Source: an uncultured Bacteroidales bacterium
GTDB taxonomy: Bacteria > Bacteroidota > Bacteroidia > Bacteroidales > Paludibacteraceae
Reading direction: 5' to 3'
Assembly (NCBI GenBank): GCA_900319995.1
Contig: ONQO01000028.1
Coordinates: forward strand, 1 to 32,259
Length of the DNA: 32,259 nucleotides
Below are positions 6,683-15,310 of the stretch, piece by piece; positions within the stretch are counted from its first letter, which is position 1; every line of letters begins with the position of its first letter. The position numbers and the translations under genes are program-made. The notes beneath the pieces are model-generated. The model saw only the letters and a program-made list of their open reading frames with translations, made no database searches and was not told the DNA's origin.

Positions 6683-8689
6683 TCAATTATAGAAGTGCCA
6701 AGCCAATCCTGCTCGGAAGACGTCCCTGTTGGTGGGGGAGCCCGGCATTGTCAAATAATTGATATTTTTGCTCATAAATAAATGGTTTAGGTGTTGGTAG
6801 TGTGCGAAGAACCGTAAGCGGATGGATCGCACATAAAAATTGGCATATACATTCATCCAAGGATAGTTGCCCACGTTTTCCTTCTGTTGGGTAGCGAACA
6901 TACCGGAAGCCGGACACAGTACAGGTGCATGATAGCGTGTGAAATAGCGCACGTCAACACCTATCTGTGCGTCTAAAGCTTTGAACCATGTTCCGTGGTA
7001 ATAGAGCCGGTGCTGCAGGATAACCGTTGGAACCGGCATTACGCTGTCGTTCGTGCTGTATTGTATAACCGCTCTATTCTCCAAATTAATCCAAGGTGTC
7101 GTCACATCCAATCCGACATCTCCTGAAAAAATCTGTACGTTTCCTTTGTGCTGGTGTGGTCTCCAGTCCGCTGCGGACACATATATCGGATTAGTCTGGT
7201 TTTCGAAATTGAAATCAATTCGCGGCTTGACCCATTTAGTCGGGTATGCTATGGTAGCGCCTCCCAAAAAGCGGTATGTGAATTCGAAGTTATTCTCCCA
7301 ACGGATATGGTTTGATGTGAAATGTTCCAGATACCAATTGGGTGTTTCACTCTTAGCATATGCCCTTGCCGCAATTATCATCGGATATTTACCGGCATTG
7401 AACTTTGTCTCCAATTGGCCGTGTACATCGAATTCGCCAATCTTGTAGCCCAATACGCATACTTGCCCCTCTATGTTATAGTGTACATGAGGCCCGCTGT
7501 GTTTGTGGATTGCGCCACCGACAAATGTGTTGTTTGTCCAATGGTAGGCGTACTCATATATATTATTGTCAGTTCTGTTCTTTCTGAGCCGGTGACTGTC
7601 TCCATTATTTCCGGATGGCATAAGGGAAATGCACTCGGTTGTCATGAAACGCTGGCACTCGTTCATTGCAAATGTGGTGATACCGAACTTCAGCTTCGTG
7701 TTGTACGCCTCGCAGAACGTTACAGCCACAGTGTTACGGATAGTCAGTACGTCTGTTGAGTCGTTCGTCTTGCTTGTATCGTAATATGTAGTGTCGTAAA
7801 AATTCTGGTTCGCCGTTTGCTCTACATACCGCCGGTTCGAGTTGTTGGTCTCGAAGATATGACTGAATGTCATCAGCGGAATATATTCCACTTTAATCGT
7901 ATCTTTTTTTACTCTTCGTCCTTCTTCAATTACTTCTATCGAATCGTGATACTCCCTATCTTTCGTGATGGCGTACTGGTTGTGCATGAATCCGCTTAGG
8001 TATCTGTATCCAATCATTGCGTTCAAGCGAACGGGTAAGTCCTCTGCATTCATGCCGCTGCTCAGTTGGGTCACATCCTGCAATCCTCCGTTGTTAAATG
8101 AGCTCAACCGGCTCCATCCGAATGCGGCGTGCATGCTGTAGTGTGCGCCTGTGTAACTACCCCATACTGATCCCCGATATAATTTGCCCGCCGTGTTCTT
8201 GTAGTGTCCTGCGGAACTGAGAAAATCCATTTCTACACCTAAATTTAACCGGCGGTTGATATTGCCAGTAAACAAAAAATCTATATCGTTCTCCTCATGC
8301 CCGCTCACAAAACCTCTCTTATACGCCACGGTAGAGTAGGGGGTCGTGGTGTTGAAGAAACGTTGCTGCTGGGGTGTCACAACATAGGGAGTCAGGCTCC
8401 ATGCGAACGGGTCATCTATGGTACGCAGGCGGTGGTTGACCACGCGCGATTCGATAGGGGACACTAATACATTACCATTCGTTACACTGGTAAGAGAGTA
8501 TAGCTGCTGCACATCTACGTCATGATAGTTCAAGGTGACTGTATCGGTAAAAACAACAGTATCTGCCACGGCGGTGAATCCCGGCATCTGCCAGGTCTTC
8601 ACTTTGGTTCGGGCAAGCGGCGGTTTGGCAGCGACCATAACGGCCGCTGCCAACAGCACTAATACTATTCCGATACGAAAAACTTTCAA
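6683..8689 (-). CDS. Putative outer-membrane porin (Porin_10-like)
   Basis: A 668-residue exported protein. Residues 1-21 form a signal peptide (GIVLVLLAAAVMVAA). The body alternates polar and aromatic beta strands throughout, for example NINRRLNLGVEMDFLSSAG and FTYRFLGGATIAYPTKW, and ends AGLAWHFYN with an aromatic-rich last strand. The early segment about the strand FFNTTTPYSTVAYKRGF and the overall length agree with the Bacteroidota 'putative porin' family (Porin_10). The conserved pattern YSTV.Y..G preceding the first barrel strands is the main reason for this call. It sits 41 bases after the GH57 gene and 38 bases before the clp start with no promoter between, so it is probably co-transcribed. 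Substrate unknown; a role in oligosaccharide uptake is only suggested by the neighbours. Confidence 0.8.
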   Translation of the reverse strand: MKVFRIGIVLVLLAAAVMVAAKPPLARTKVKTWQMPGFTAVADTVVFTDTVTLNYHDVDVQQLYSLTSVTNGNVLVSPIESRVVNHRLRTIDDPFAWSLTPYVVTPQQQRFFNTTTPYSTVAYKRGFVSGHEENDIDFLFTGNINRRLNLGVEMDFLSSAGHYKNTAGKLYRGSVWGSYTGAHYSMHAAFGWSRLSSFNNGGLQDVTQLSSGMNAEDLPVRLNAMIGYRYLSGFMHNQYAITKDREYHDSIEVIEEGRRVKKDTIKVEYIPLMTFSHIFETNNSNRRYVEQTANQNFYDTTYYDTSKTNDSTDVLTIRNTVAVTFCEAYNTKLKFGITTFAMNECQRFMTTECISLMPSGNNGDSHRLRKNRTDNNIYEYAYHWTNNTFVGGAIHKHSGPHVHYNIEGQVCVLGYKIGEFDVHGQLETKFNAGKYPMIIAARAYAKSETPNWYLEHFTSNHIRWENNFEFTYRFLGGATIAYPTKWVKPRIDFNFENQTNPIYVSAADWRPHQHKGNVQIFSGDVGLDVTTPWINLENRAVIQYSTNDSVMPVPTVILQHRLYYHGTWFKALDAQIGVDVRYFTRYHAPVLCPASGMFATQQKENVGNYPWMNVYANFYVRSIRLRFFAHYQHLNHLFMSKNINYLTMPGSPTNRDVFRAGLAWHFYN

Positions 8690-8730
8690 TTGTGAACTAA
8701 GAGAATTTGTTCAACTCATAATGTTAACTC

Positions 8731-9996
8731 TCAACTTTTCTTCTTCAGTTTGGCTTGCAATACCTGTATCTCTTCTTCCTGATTGCGGATCGTTTTCAGC
8801 AATTCATTCAACTCCTCATTCTCTATCGTCGTCGGATATTGCTCCTCAACTGTCTGCAGAAAATCGGACAGCACGTTCATGTAATTGATGAAAGCATCAT
8901 ATGCTGACTCATATTGGGTTTCACCCTGATCAATATGGTTCATGTTGTGGAGATAGTTCACATCTTGCAGACGCAGCCAATTAGTTTTGAGGTTCTTGTC
9001 CTGGCACAGATGTACACGCTCCGTTACGGCGTACAGTTTGTTTAATGCTTCTTGCTGCAAATCATTGCCGGTATATACACTCAGGTCTTTCGCCTCACCG
9101 CTCCAAGTCAGAGGATACGGGCTCGACAATACATCGTTCGCTGCCATTTTCTTGGCAGCCTCTGCGGGAGTCATGAATCCCATTTCGCGCTCAATTGCAA
9201 AATACGGAAGGGCTTTCAGGAAATCGAAGATACCAGTTCCCGCGTTCTGACGGATGCCGAACGTTTCTGCGCCTATCCATATGTTGATGATATCCTCTCC
9301 TTCCGGCAGTGCTTTAAGTGCATCTGCGTATTTCTCTGCGTCAATAGGGAAGTTTCCCCAATTCGGGTCGGAGAAATGGAAACTCAGCTCATCGCTTAGG
9401 TTTGTGTTGCGCAGAAGCACTTTCATCTTCGGAGCACCTGCAGACTGAAATACGCGGTTCGGGCTCTTCCAACTGATGATATGCTTGGCTCCTTCTGTCA
9501 GAATAGCCTTGTACCCCATCTTGCTCAGGTTGTACGCGGTCTCGTCCGTGTACAATAGCTCCGTGTTCCATACACTTTGGGCTTTTACACCGAAAATGGT
9601 TTCTAACAACTCGCCTTGAAACTTGAGTTGTTTTTTGAATTCCGTTTCGTTGAACTCCGAAGCCAGCGAATAACTATACGGCGTGGCAAGAAATTCTACG
9701 CACTTTGTTCCTGCCAGTTCTTTGAGAATATCAATCATTTCCGGATTGAACTGCTCGAACATCTCAATCATCGTTCCGCTCACACTAATGGCGCAATGGA
9801 ATTTTCCTTTGCTCAGGTTAATCATGTCGCGGAGGGTATGGCATAACGGCAGATAGGAAGTCTGCACAAGCCAATTGACATGTTCCTCAGTAGCCATGTC
9901 ATCATAGTAATAATGGTCATGACCGATTTCAAAAAAACGATAGCGCTTCAGACGATAGGGGACATGCATCTGGAAGCAAAAACATATATTTTTCAT
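8731..9996 (-). CDS. GH57 alpha-amylase-like protein with altered catalytic residues
   Basis: A 421-residue cytoplasmic protein of glycoside hydrolase family 57, usually alpha-glucan hydrolases or transferases. The N-terminal block RLKRYRFFEIGHDHYYYDD and the segment LTEGAKHIISWKSPN identify the Bacteroidota alpha-amylase-like branch. The expected nucleophile glutamate is present in WNTELLY (E146). In region 4, where the catalytic aspartate begins a D-Y-E-T-F-G motif, the sequence reads IGAETFG, so the aspartate is replaced by Gly242. The family's HQP near the N-terminus is HVP (11-13), and a usually conserved histidine in the 104-112 segment is tyrosine (TPYSYSL). The reading frame is intact and the C-terminus ends in a coiled coil. 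It follows GH133 and GT4 as in Bacteroides glycogen clusters. Catalysis may be lost or changed. Confidence 0.85.
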   Translation of the reverse strand: MKNICFCFQMHVPYRLKRYRFFEIGHDHYYYDDMATEEHVNWLVQTSYLPLCHTLRDMINLSKGKFHCAISVSGTMIEMFEQFNPEMIDILKELAGTKCVEFLATPYSYSLASEFNETEFKKQLKFQGELLETIFGVKAQSVWNTELLYTDETAYNLSKMGYKAILTEGAKHIISWKSPNRVFQSAGAPKMKVLLRNTNLSDELSFHFSDPNWGNFPIDAEKYADALKALPEGEDIINIWIGAETFGIRQNAGTGIFDFLKALPYFAIEREMGFMTPAEAAKKMAANDVLSSPYPLTWSGEAKDLSVYTGNDLQQEALNKLYAVTERVHLCQDKNLKTNWLRLQDVNYLHNMNHIDQGETQYESAYDAFINYMNVLSDFLQTVEEQYPTTIENEELNELLKTIRNQEEEIQVLQAKLKKKS

Positions 9997-10049
9997 AATT
10001 GTAAAAATTACTAAATGGTTAATTTCTAATTAAATGTCCAAAAGGTAAA

Positions 10050-11312
10050 TTACAGGGTATGATTAATCACACCATCGTATATCCTGCGCACTTTCAATCC
10101 TGCGTCAGCCCATTTGATGTTATTGACCTCAGCCATTCCTAACTCATGCAGACTCTTGTACATGGCAGGATATTTTACAATCGCATAAATGGCATCGGCC
10201 ATTGCGTCAATATCCCAATAGTCTATTTTGATGGCGTGTTGCAGTATTTCCGCGCAACCGGACTGATGACTGATAATCGACGGGCAACCTACTTGCATAG
10301 CCTCTAACGGCGAAATACCGAACGGTTCGCTCACGCTCGGCATGATATACACATCGCTCATAGCCAGCATTTCTTGCACTTGTTTTCCGCGCATGAAACC
10401 CGGGAAATGGAATTTATCTGCAATTCCGCGTTTGGCTACCAGATCAATCATTTCTGCCATCTTGTCGCCGCTTCCTGCCATCACAAACCGTACACCGTTT
10501 GTCTTGCTCAGCACACGTGCAGCGGCTTCAACGAAATACTCGGGCCCCTTCTGCATCGTAATACGACCAAGAAAAGTAACAAGTTTGTCTTTACGGGGCG
10601 GTTTGGTAAATTCTTCAGGATGCGCCAATGGTTCTACTGCGTTGTGTACTGTGCTTACCTTACGCGGATCCTGACCATATTTCTCAATGACCGTGCGTCG
10701 GGTCAGGTTGCTCACGCATATGATATGATCGGCGATGTCCATTCCGCGTTTCTCTATCGCATAAACAGTCGGGTTCACATTACCGCGGCTACGGTCGAAA
10801 TCCGTAGCATGGACATGGATAACGAGGGGTTTGCCGCTGATTTGTTTGGCAAACACACCTGCCGGGTAGGTCAGCCAATCATGGCTATGGATAATATCGA
10901 AGTCCAGACTATGAGCTAAAACGGAAGCCACGGCTTCATAGTTTCCTATCTCCTCAATCAGGTTGTCCGGGTAACGGCCTGAGAATCCAATACATCCCAA
11001 GTCGTCAGTTCCTATTCTGCGATAGTCGTAGCGTATGCCGTCGCGGAAATGGTAGTAGTCTTCGGGGCTCATTTTGCCTTCCATACGTTGTTTGACGTAG
11101 TTATAATCCACGTCTTTCCATACAACAGGCACACTGTTGGCTCCGATGATACGCAGGAATGATTGGTCCTCATCCCCCCATGGTTTGGGGATAACGAAAG
11201 TGATTTCCAGATCTTTCTGTTCGCTCATGCCACGGGTCAAACCGTAACTGGCAGTTCCTAAACCGCCTAAGATATGGGGAGGGAACTCCCATCCGAACAT
11301 TAACGCTTTCAT
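10050..11312 (-). CDS. GT4 glycosyltransferase of the glycogen cluster
   Basis: A 420-residue GT-B fold transferase. The N-terminal domain opens MKALMFGWEFPPHILGGLGT, the glycine-rich donor/acceptor loop seen in starch/glycogen synthase-like enzymes. The C-terminal domain has GRITMQKGPEYFVEAA and the E-x7-E motif SEPFGISPLEAMQVG, which binds the nucleotide-sugar. Its start overlaps the end of the debranching enzyme gene by 4 bases, and GH57 follows after 53 bases. The debranching enzyme - GT4 - GH57 order is the arrangement known from Bacteroides, where the transferase is taken as the glycogen-synthase-like partner. Donor (UDP- or ADP-glucose) cannot be read from sequence. The gap to GH57 holds a near-promoter (TACCTTTTG on the minus strand, one base too long) of doubtful value. 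Confidence 0.9.
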   Translation of the reverse strand: MKALMFGWEFPPHILGGLGTASYGLTRGMSEQKDLEITFVIPKPWGDEDQSFLRIIGANSVPVVWKDVDYNYVKQRMEGKMSPEDYYHFRDGIRYDYRRIGTDDLGCIGFSGRYPDNLIEEIGNYEAVASVLAHSLDFDIIHSHDWLTYPAGVFAKQISGKPLVIHVHATDFDRSRGNVNPTVYAIEKRGMDIADHIICVSNLTRRTVIEKYGQDPRKVSTVHNAVEPLAHPEEFTKPPRKDKLVTFLGRITMQKGPEYFVEAAARVLSKTNGVRFVMAGSGDKMAEMIDLVAKRGIADKFHFPGFMRGKQVQEMLAMSDVYIMPSVSEPFGISPLEAMQVGCPSIISHQSGCAEILQHAIKIDYWDIDAMADAIYAIVKYPAMYKSLHELGMAEVNNIKWADAGLKVRRIYDGVINHTL

Positions 11313-13300
11313 GATTGTGCCTCCTTTATTTCTGTTTCCTTTGTACTTTGTACATTGTCACTTTGTACTTGTTCGTACTTTTTTAAAGTGTCCAACAGGC
11401 TGATGACTGCCGCAACACTCGGTGCGCTGCTCATGCCACCGTGGCCTTTGTATGGCGGGTTGCCGTCGTAGAACTCGTTTAGTGTTCCGATAGTAAGTTC
11501 GTTCATCTCGGCCTCAAAGCCGACTAACAGACGTTCCATAAAACTGGTTCCGCTGTATTTATAAATATTCATGTACGCACGCGAATAAGCAGTAATTGTC
11601 GAAGGCCATACTACCCCGTTGTGCAGGCAACGCTCGCGTTCTGCCAAATCAACATTGGGACGATAACTTCCGCTTTTAGGACTCAGACTGCGTAGGCCTT
11701 TCGGCGTTAGCAACTCTTTCGTGCAGATATCTACAACCGCTTTCTGTTGCTTTCTGTCCAACGGGCTGTATGGCAGACCTACTGCCCATATCATGTTCGG
11801 ACGAACCTCTTTGTTCTGGTAGTTGTCAATCACGTAGTCGTTCAGATAGATTCCGTTCCAGAATGTCTTAACGAAAGCGTCTTTGGTGATTTCTGCCTGA
11901 TATTCCATAAGGTCGGCACTGGTCTCTTTTCCTGCTTCACGAAGCATCTCAGCCGTGAAACGCATAGCGTTGTACCAAAGGGCGTTGATTTCCACTACAT
12001 ACCCGGTCCGAGGCGTTACAGGCCATCCGTTTTCCGTCGCGTTCATCCATGTCGCCGGGCGTTGTGTTCCATCCACCCATAGAAGCCCATTCTGATGCAG
12101 TTTGGCGCGGGGATGGTTCTGCTTGCGGTAATATGTAATGATGTCCTTGCATAACTCGCAATAAAGATCAGCCGCCTCGCGTACGGTGTACTTGTGAGCA
12201 TATTTCTGGGCTGCGCGGATGAACCATAATAATACGTCCGGCTCGTCCATGCCTGTCATTTTTACCTCATTGCCACGTCCGCTCATGAATTTCAGTATTT
12301 CGTCAATCGCTGTCTTGTTGATGATAGCGTCCCAGTATTCGGGACGGTCAATGTCGAGAGTGCAACTTGCTACTGAGAAGAATGTACTCCGTGCATCTGC
12401 GTGGAACCAGGGGAATCCTGCAAGCAGGTAGCATTTGTCGCCTTCCCGTTTGTAGAATTGGCTCGCGCTGTTTTTCAGCGTACTGAACATGTCCTCCCGT
12501 CTGTTCCGCCTCTCCAACTCTTTCTTCCAGATTGCTTTCAGCTGGTTAGTTTTGCATTCCGTTACGCCGGCTGCGAATATCACACTCTCGCCTTTCTTCA
12601 TTGGTAATTCAAAATAGCCGGGAACCAGCAGGTCTTCTTTGAAAGCGTAGCCGCGTTCTTTCTCTTTGCGGTACTCGATGTTCTTGTACCATTGCGGGTC
12701 GTGGTGGTATTCCACCGATTTGCTGAACTGCATATACAGGTTCGGGAATCCCGGGTACATGCGGTTATAACGGCCGTTCTCACACTCGTCCATGTTCGGG
12801 TTTGCTAACGGGTTCTCGTGAGTCAACTCGTTCACGCTGCGGAACGCAAGGAACGGGCGGAAACGCAACGTCGTCGGACTGCCACTCTCTAATAGCGTGT
12901 AACGAATCAGCACACGCGGCTCAAAACTGACTAACAGACGCTCTTTCTGGAAAACTACTGCGCCTACACGATAAGTCGTGCGGGATATTAACTCGCAGTC
13001 AAATTCTCGAATGTACTTGTGCCCATTCGGGCTGAAATGATTGTCGCTGTACTCGTGCAGGCCCAAGTTGAACTCTGCGCCATGCTGAATAACCGTCTCG
13101 TCCAGGGAACTGAGCAACACATAGTTGTCATCGCTCAGGTGAGGTAATGGCATTACCAACTGGCCGTGGTACTTACGGGTGTTGCAGTCAACCAGAGTGG
13201 TTGAGTTATATACACCTGCACGGTTTGTCCGAATCATCTCTTTCTGAAGCGAACGCTCCAGATTAACAAGCACTGTCTTGTCAAAATTCAGATAACTCAT
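11309..13300 (-). CDS. Glycogen debranching enzyme (amylo-alpha-1,6-glucosidase, GH133-like)
   Basis: A 663-residue cytoplasmic enzyme of the archaeal/bacterial debranching type, removing alpha-1,6-linked glucose stubs. The N-terminal domain begins with EMIRTNRAGVYNSTTLVDCN, and CNTRKYHGQLV is the family's characteristic entry motif. The C-terminal (alpha/alpha)6 catalytic domain contains LLWVDGTQRPATWMNA, VTPRTGYVVEINALWYNA and NGVVWPSTITAY, which match the conserved active-site segments. The last 25 residues (KKYEQVQSDNVQSTKETE) are low-complexity and coded by a microrepeat of TTTGTAC/GTCACTTT units, so the C-terminus seems extended beyond the fold. It overlaps the GT4 gene by 4 bases. The 60-base gap to manC upstream is AT-rich without a promoter, so it is likely in the manC transcript. 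Confidence 0.92.
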   Translation of the reverse strand: MSYLNFDKTVLVNLERSLQKEMIRTNRAGVYNSTTLVDCNTRKYHGQLVMPLPHLSDDNYVLLSSLDETVIQHGAEFNLGLHEYSDNHFSPNGHKYIREFDCELISRTTYRVGAVVFQKERLLVSFEPRVLIRYTLLESGSPTTLRFRPFLAFRSVNELTHENPLANPNMDECENGRYNRMYPGFPNLYMQFSKSVEYHHDPQWYKNIEYRKEKERGYAFKEDLLVPGYFELPMKKGESVIFAAGVTECKTNQLKAIWKKELERRNRREDMFSTLKNSASQFYKREGDKCYLLAGFPWFHADARSTFFSVASCTLDIDRPEYWDAIINKTAIDEILKFMSGRGNEVKMTGMDEPDVLLWFIRAAQKYAHKYTVREAADLYCELCKDIITYYRKQNHPRAKLHQNGLLWVDGTQRPATWMNATENGWPVTPRTGYVVEINALWYNAMRFTAEMLREAGKETSADLMEYQAEITKDAFVKTFWNGIYLNDYVIDNYQNKEVRPNMIWAVGLPYSPLDRKQQKAVVDICTKELLTPKGLRSLSPKSGSYRPNVDLAERERCLHNGVVWPSTITAYSRAYMNIYKYSGTSFMERLLVGFEAEMNELTIGTLNEFYDGNPPYKGHGGMSSAPSVAAVISLLDTLKKYEQVQSDNVQSTKETEIKEAQS

Positions 13301-13360
13301 GATGTATTTAAGTATTAAGTAATTTTTTTGAATATTCTAATTCTCTAATGTTTAAATCTT

Positions 13361-14521
13361 TTAATTGAACTTCCCTTTAAATTTCTCCTGTGCGTCCGCC
13401 ACAAACTGTTTGATACGTTGCTCTTCTGCTTTTTTGCACACTAACAGTACGCCTTTCTGCTCTGCAATAATCATATCATCCACGCCTTGCACAACAGCTA
13501 ATTTGCCGGGTTCTAATGTTACTACGTTCCCCCGGGCGTCATAGAAAAGCGCGTTAGAATGCAGACTCACGTTCAGGGATGTATCTTTTTCGCTCAATTC
13601 GTACAGGCTACCCCAAGTGCCTAAATCGCTCCAACCGAAACTGCTGGGGAGGACGAACACATTGTCCGCTTTCTCCATAATGCCGTAGTCAATGGAAATA
13701 TTCGGGCATTTCGGGAAAATCTGTTCAATGAATGCTTCCTCTTCGTCCGTTCCCATTAGCAATTCGCCTTCTCGGAAACGGTCTGCCACTTCAGGCAGCA
13801 AGTATCGGAATGCCTCGCTGATGGTTTGCAGGTTCCATATGAAGATACCGCTGTTCCATAAGAAGTCTCCACTCTCCAGGAAAACTTTCGCCATCTCTAA
13901 ATTCGGCTTTTCTGTGAACGTCTTTACCGGATAAATATCTTTCGGGTTTAAATGTTCCATTTCATTCGATTCGTCGCGGATGAATTGAATATATCCGTAT
14001 CCAGTTTCCGGTCTAGTCGGCGTCATTCCCAAGGTGGCGATTGCTTTGTGCTTGCTGACAAAATCAAATGCCTTGCGTATCGTGTCACGGAATTTATCTT
14101 CTTCTAAAATCAAATGGTCACTTGCTGCTACCACTATATTTACCTGCATTTCCGGTCTTGACCAATCTTGATTTGCTGCCGTCAATCCCGCCTTGCGCAA
14201 GCAAATGGCGCGGATGTGAGAGGTGGCATAAGCAATACACGGAGCAGTGTTACGTCTCGCAGGCTCACATAGTATCTGTCCTTCCACCAAATCCGGTACT
14301 TGCTCCAAGATCAGCTCTTTGTAGGCTACATTTGTCACGATGAACACGTTCTCAATCGGTACTAGCGGACGAAAACGGTCCACTGTCATTTGCAGCAGAC
14401 TTCTGCCGGTGCCGAAGAAATCTAAAAACTGTTTCGGTTTGTCGGCTCTGCTGTACGGCCAGAAACGGCTACCAACGCCGCCGGCCATGATTACGCAATA
14501 ATTATTTTTGTTTTCTGTCAT
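13361..14521 (-). CDS. manC: Mannose-1-phosphate guanylyltransferase
   Basis: A 386-residue nucleotidyltransferase that makes GDP-mannose from GTP and mannose-1-phosphate for glycan synthesis. The pyrophosphorylase signature MAGGVGSRFWPYSRADKPKQ lies at residues 12-31. The second conserved block FTEKPNLEMAKVFLESGDFL precedes WNSGIFIW near the middle, and SIDYGIMEKADNVFVLPSSF follows. No phosphomannose isomerase domain is fused on, so this is the short single-function form. The start MTENKNNYCVIMAGG is preferred to the upstream in-frame ATG at 14590, which would lie on the promoter. It is the first gene of the leftward seven-gene unit; its link to glycogen genes is by transcription, not by known pathway. 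Confidence 0.93.
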   Translation of the reverse strand: MTENKNNYCVIMAGGVGSRFWPYSRADKPKQFLDFFGTGRSLLQMTVDRFRPLVPIENVFIVTNVAYKELILEQVPDLVEGQILCEPARRNTAPCIAYATSHIRAICLRKAGLTAANQDWSRPEMQVNIVVAASDHLILEEDKFRDTIRKAFDFVSKHKAIATLGMTPTRPETGYGYIQFIRDESNEMEHLNPKDIYPVKTFTEKPNLEMAKVFLESGDFLWNSGIFIWNLQTISEAFRYLLPEVADRFREGELLMGTDEEEAFIEQIFPKCPNISIDYGIMEKADNVFVLPSSFGWSDLGTWGSLYELSEKDTSLNVSLHSNALFYDARGNVVTLEPGKLAVVQGVDDMIIAEQKGVLLVCKKAEEQRIKQFVADAQEKFKGKFN

Positions 14522-14587
14522 ATTCTGTAGTTGGGTTTCTATCACTTTCTGTATTCTGCATATAATTACAGTTTCTGAAAAATCGTG

Positions 14588-14618
14588 CAAATATACAACT
14601 TTATTTTTATATATGCAA
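14588..14618 (-). promoter_or_regulatory. Promoter of the manC-to-trxA transcription unit
   Basis: On the minus strand TATATTTG (14588-14595) is preceded by TTG (14616-14618) at the 20-base spacing. The leader to ATG 14521 is about 60 bases. A run of alternating GC (GCGCGCGC, near 14619-14627) sits next to the -33 element. Confidence 0.65.
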
Positions 14619-14710
14619 GCGCGCGCGTATTTTATTCAAAAAAAAGTGTCATTTTCTCTAAAATAAAGGATTCTTTTCTTCTTCCTCTTTCTTCTTTCAA
14701 CTTTTTTTTG

Positions 14711-14718
14711 TACCTTTG
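14711..14718 (+). promoter_or_regulatory. -7 element for the gldD transcription unit
   Basis: TACCTTTG follows an eight-T run and CAAC, nearly identical to the element at 1724-1731. The -33 element is weak (TTTC, 14688-14691). It lies back-to-back with the manC promoter, about 115 bases away. Confidence 0.6.
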
Positions 14719-14736
14719 TGCCCAAATTGGATTAGT

Positions 14737-15309
14737 ATGCGTAAATTGTTAAGTTATATCTCTGTTTGTGCACTCTTTATGTGTTCGTGCGGGAACAAGA
14801 CTTCTTTGCCTAAACCGTACGGCTATTACCGCATCTCTGTGCCGGATACTGCCTATACACCATTTGATGCACAATTTCCACAATTTCCTTATTCCTTTGA
14901 CTTGTCGCAAAACGCTGTGGTTCAAATACGTAAAGATGAACCTTTTTGGATAAATATATGGTATCCCCCCTTGGATGCAACGATTCATTGCTCATACAAA
15001 CCGATTCATCGCAATCTGCGTGAATTGACTAACGATGCCTTAGAGTTTGTCTATCGGAATGCTTCGTTTGCCAGTTCCATACCCGAGCGCGAATACAATC
15101 ATCCGGAAGCGCAAGTTTATGGAGTTCTTTTTGATTTGGAGGGAAACACGGCTTCATCTTGCCAGTTCTTTGTGACTGATTCTGTCCGTCATTTCTTCCG
15201 AGCTTCGGTATATTGTAACTGCCAGCCGAATGCCGACTCGCTGGCGCCTGTTTATAACTACTTGCGTACAGACGTTAAAAGAATGGTTGAATCTTTTGTG
15301 TGGAAATAA
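14737..15309 (+). CDS. gldD: Gliding motility lipoprotein GldD
   Basis: A 190-residue lipoprotein. The signal peptide ends in a lipobox-like FMCSCG near residues 14-19, giving an acylated cysteine for membrane anchoring. The mature start LPKPYGYYRISVPDTAY matches GldD's conserved P-K-P-x-G-Y-x-R-I motif. PYSFDLSQ and FWINIWYPPLDATIHCSYK are further family blocks. GldD is required for gliding in Flavobacterium and is associated with the type IX secretion apparatus; non-gliding Bacteroidales keep it too. ATG 14737 is chosen because the lipoprotein signal begins there. It ends one base before the fusion gene, so it is the first gene of a rightward operon. Confidence 0.9.
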   Translation: MRKLLSYISVCALFMCSCGNKTSLPKPYGYYRISVPDTAYTPFDAQFPQFPYSFDLSQNAVVQIRKDEPFWINIWYPPLDATIHCSYKPIHRNLRELTNDALEFVYRNASFASSIPEREYNHPEAQVYGVLFDLEGNTASSCQFFVTDSVRHFFRASVYCNCQPNADSLAPVYNYLRTDVKRMVESFVWK

Positions 15310-15310
15310 T

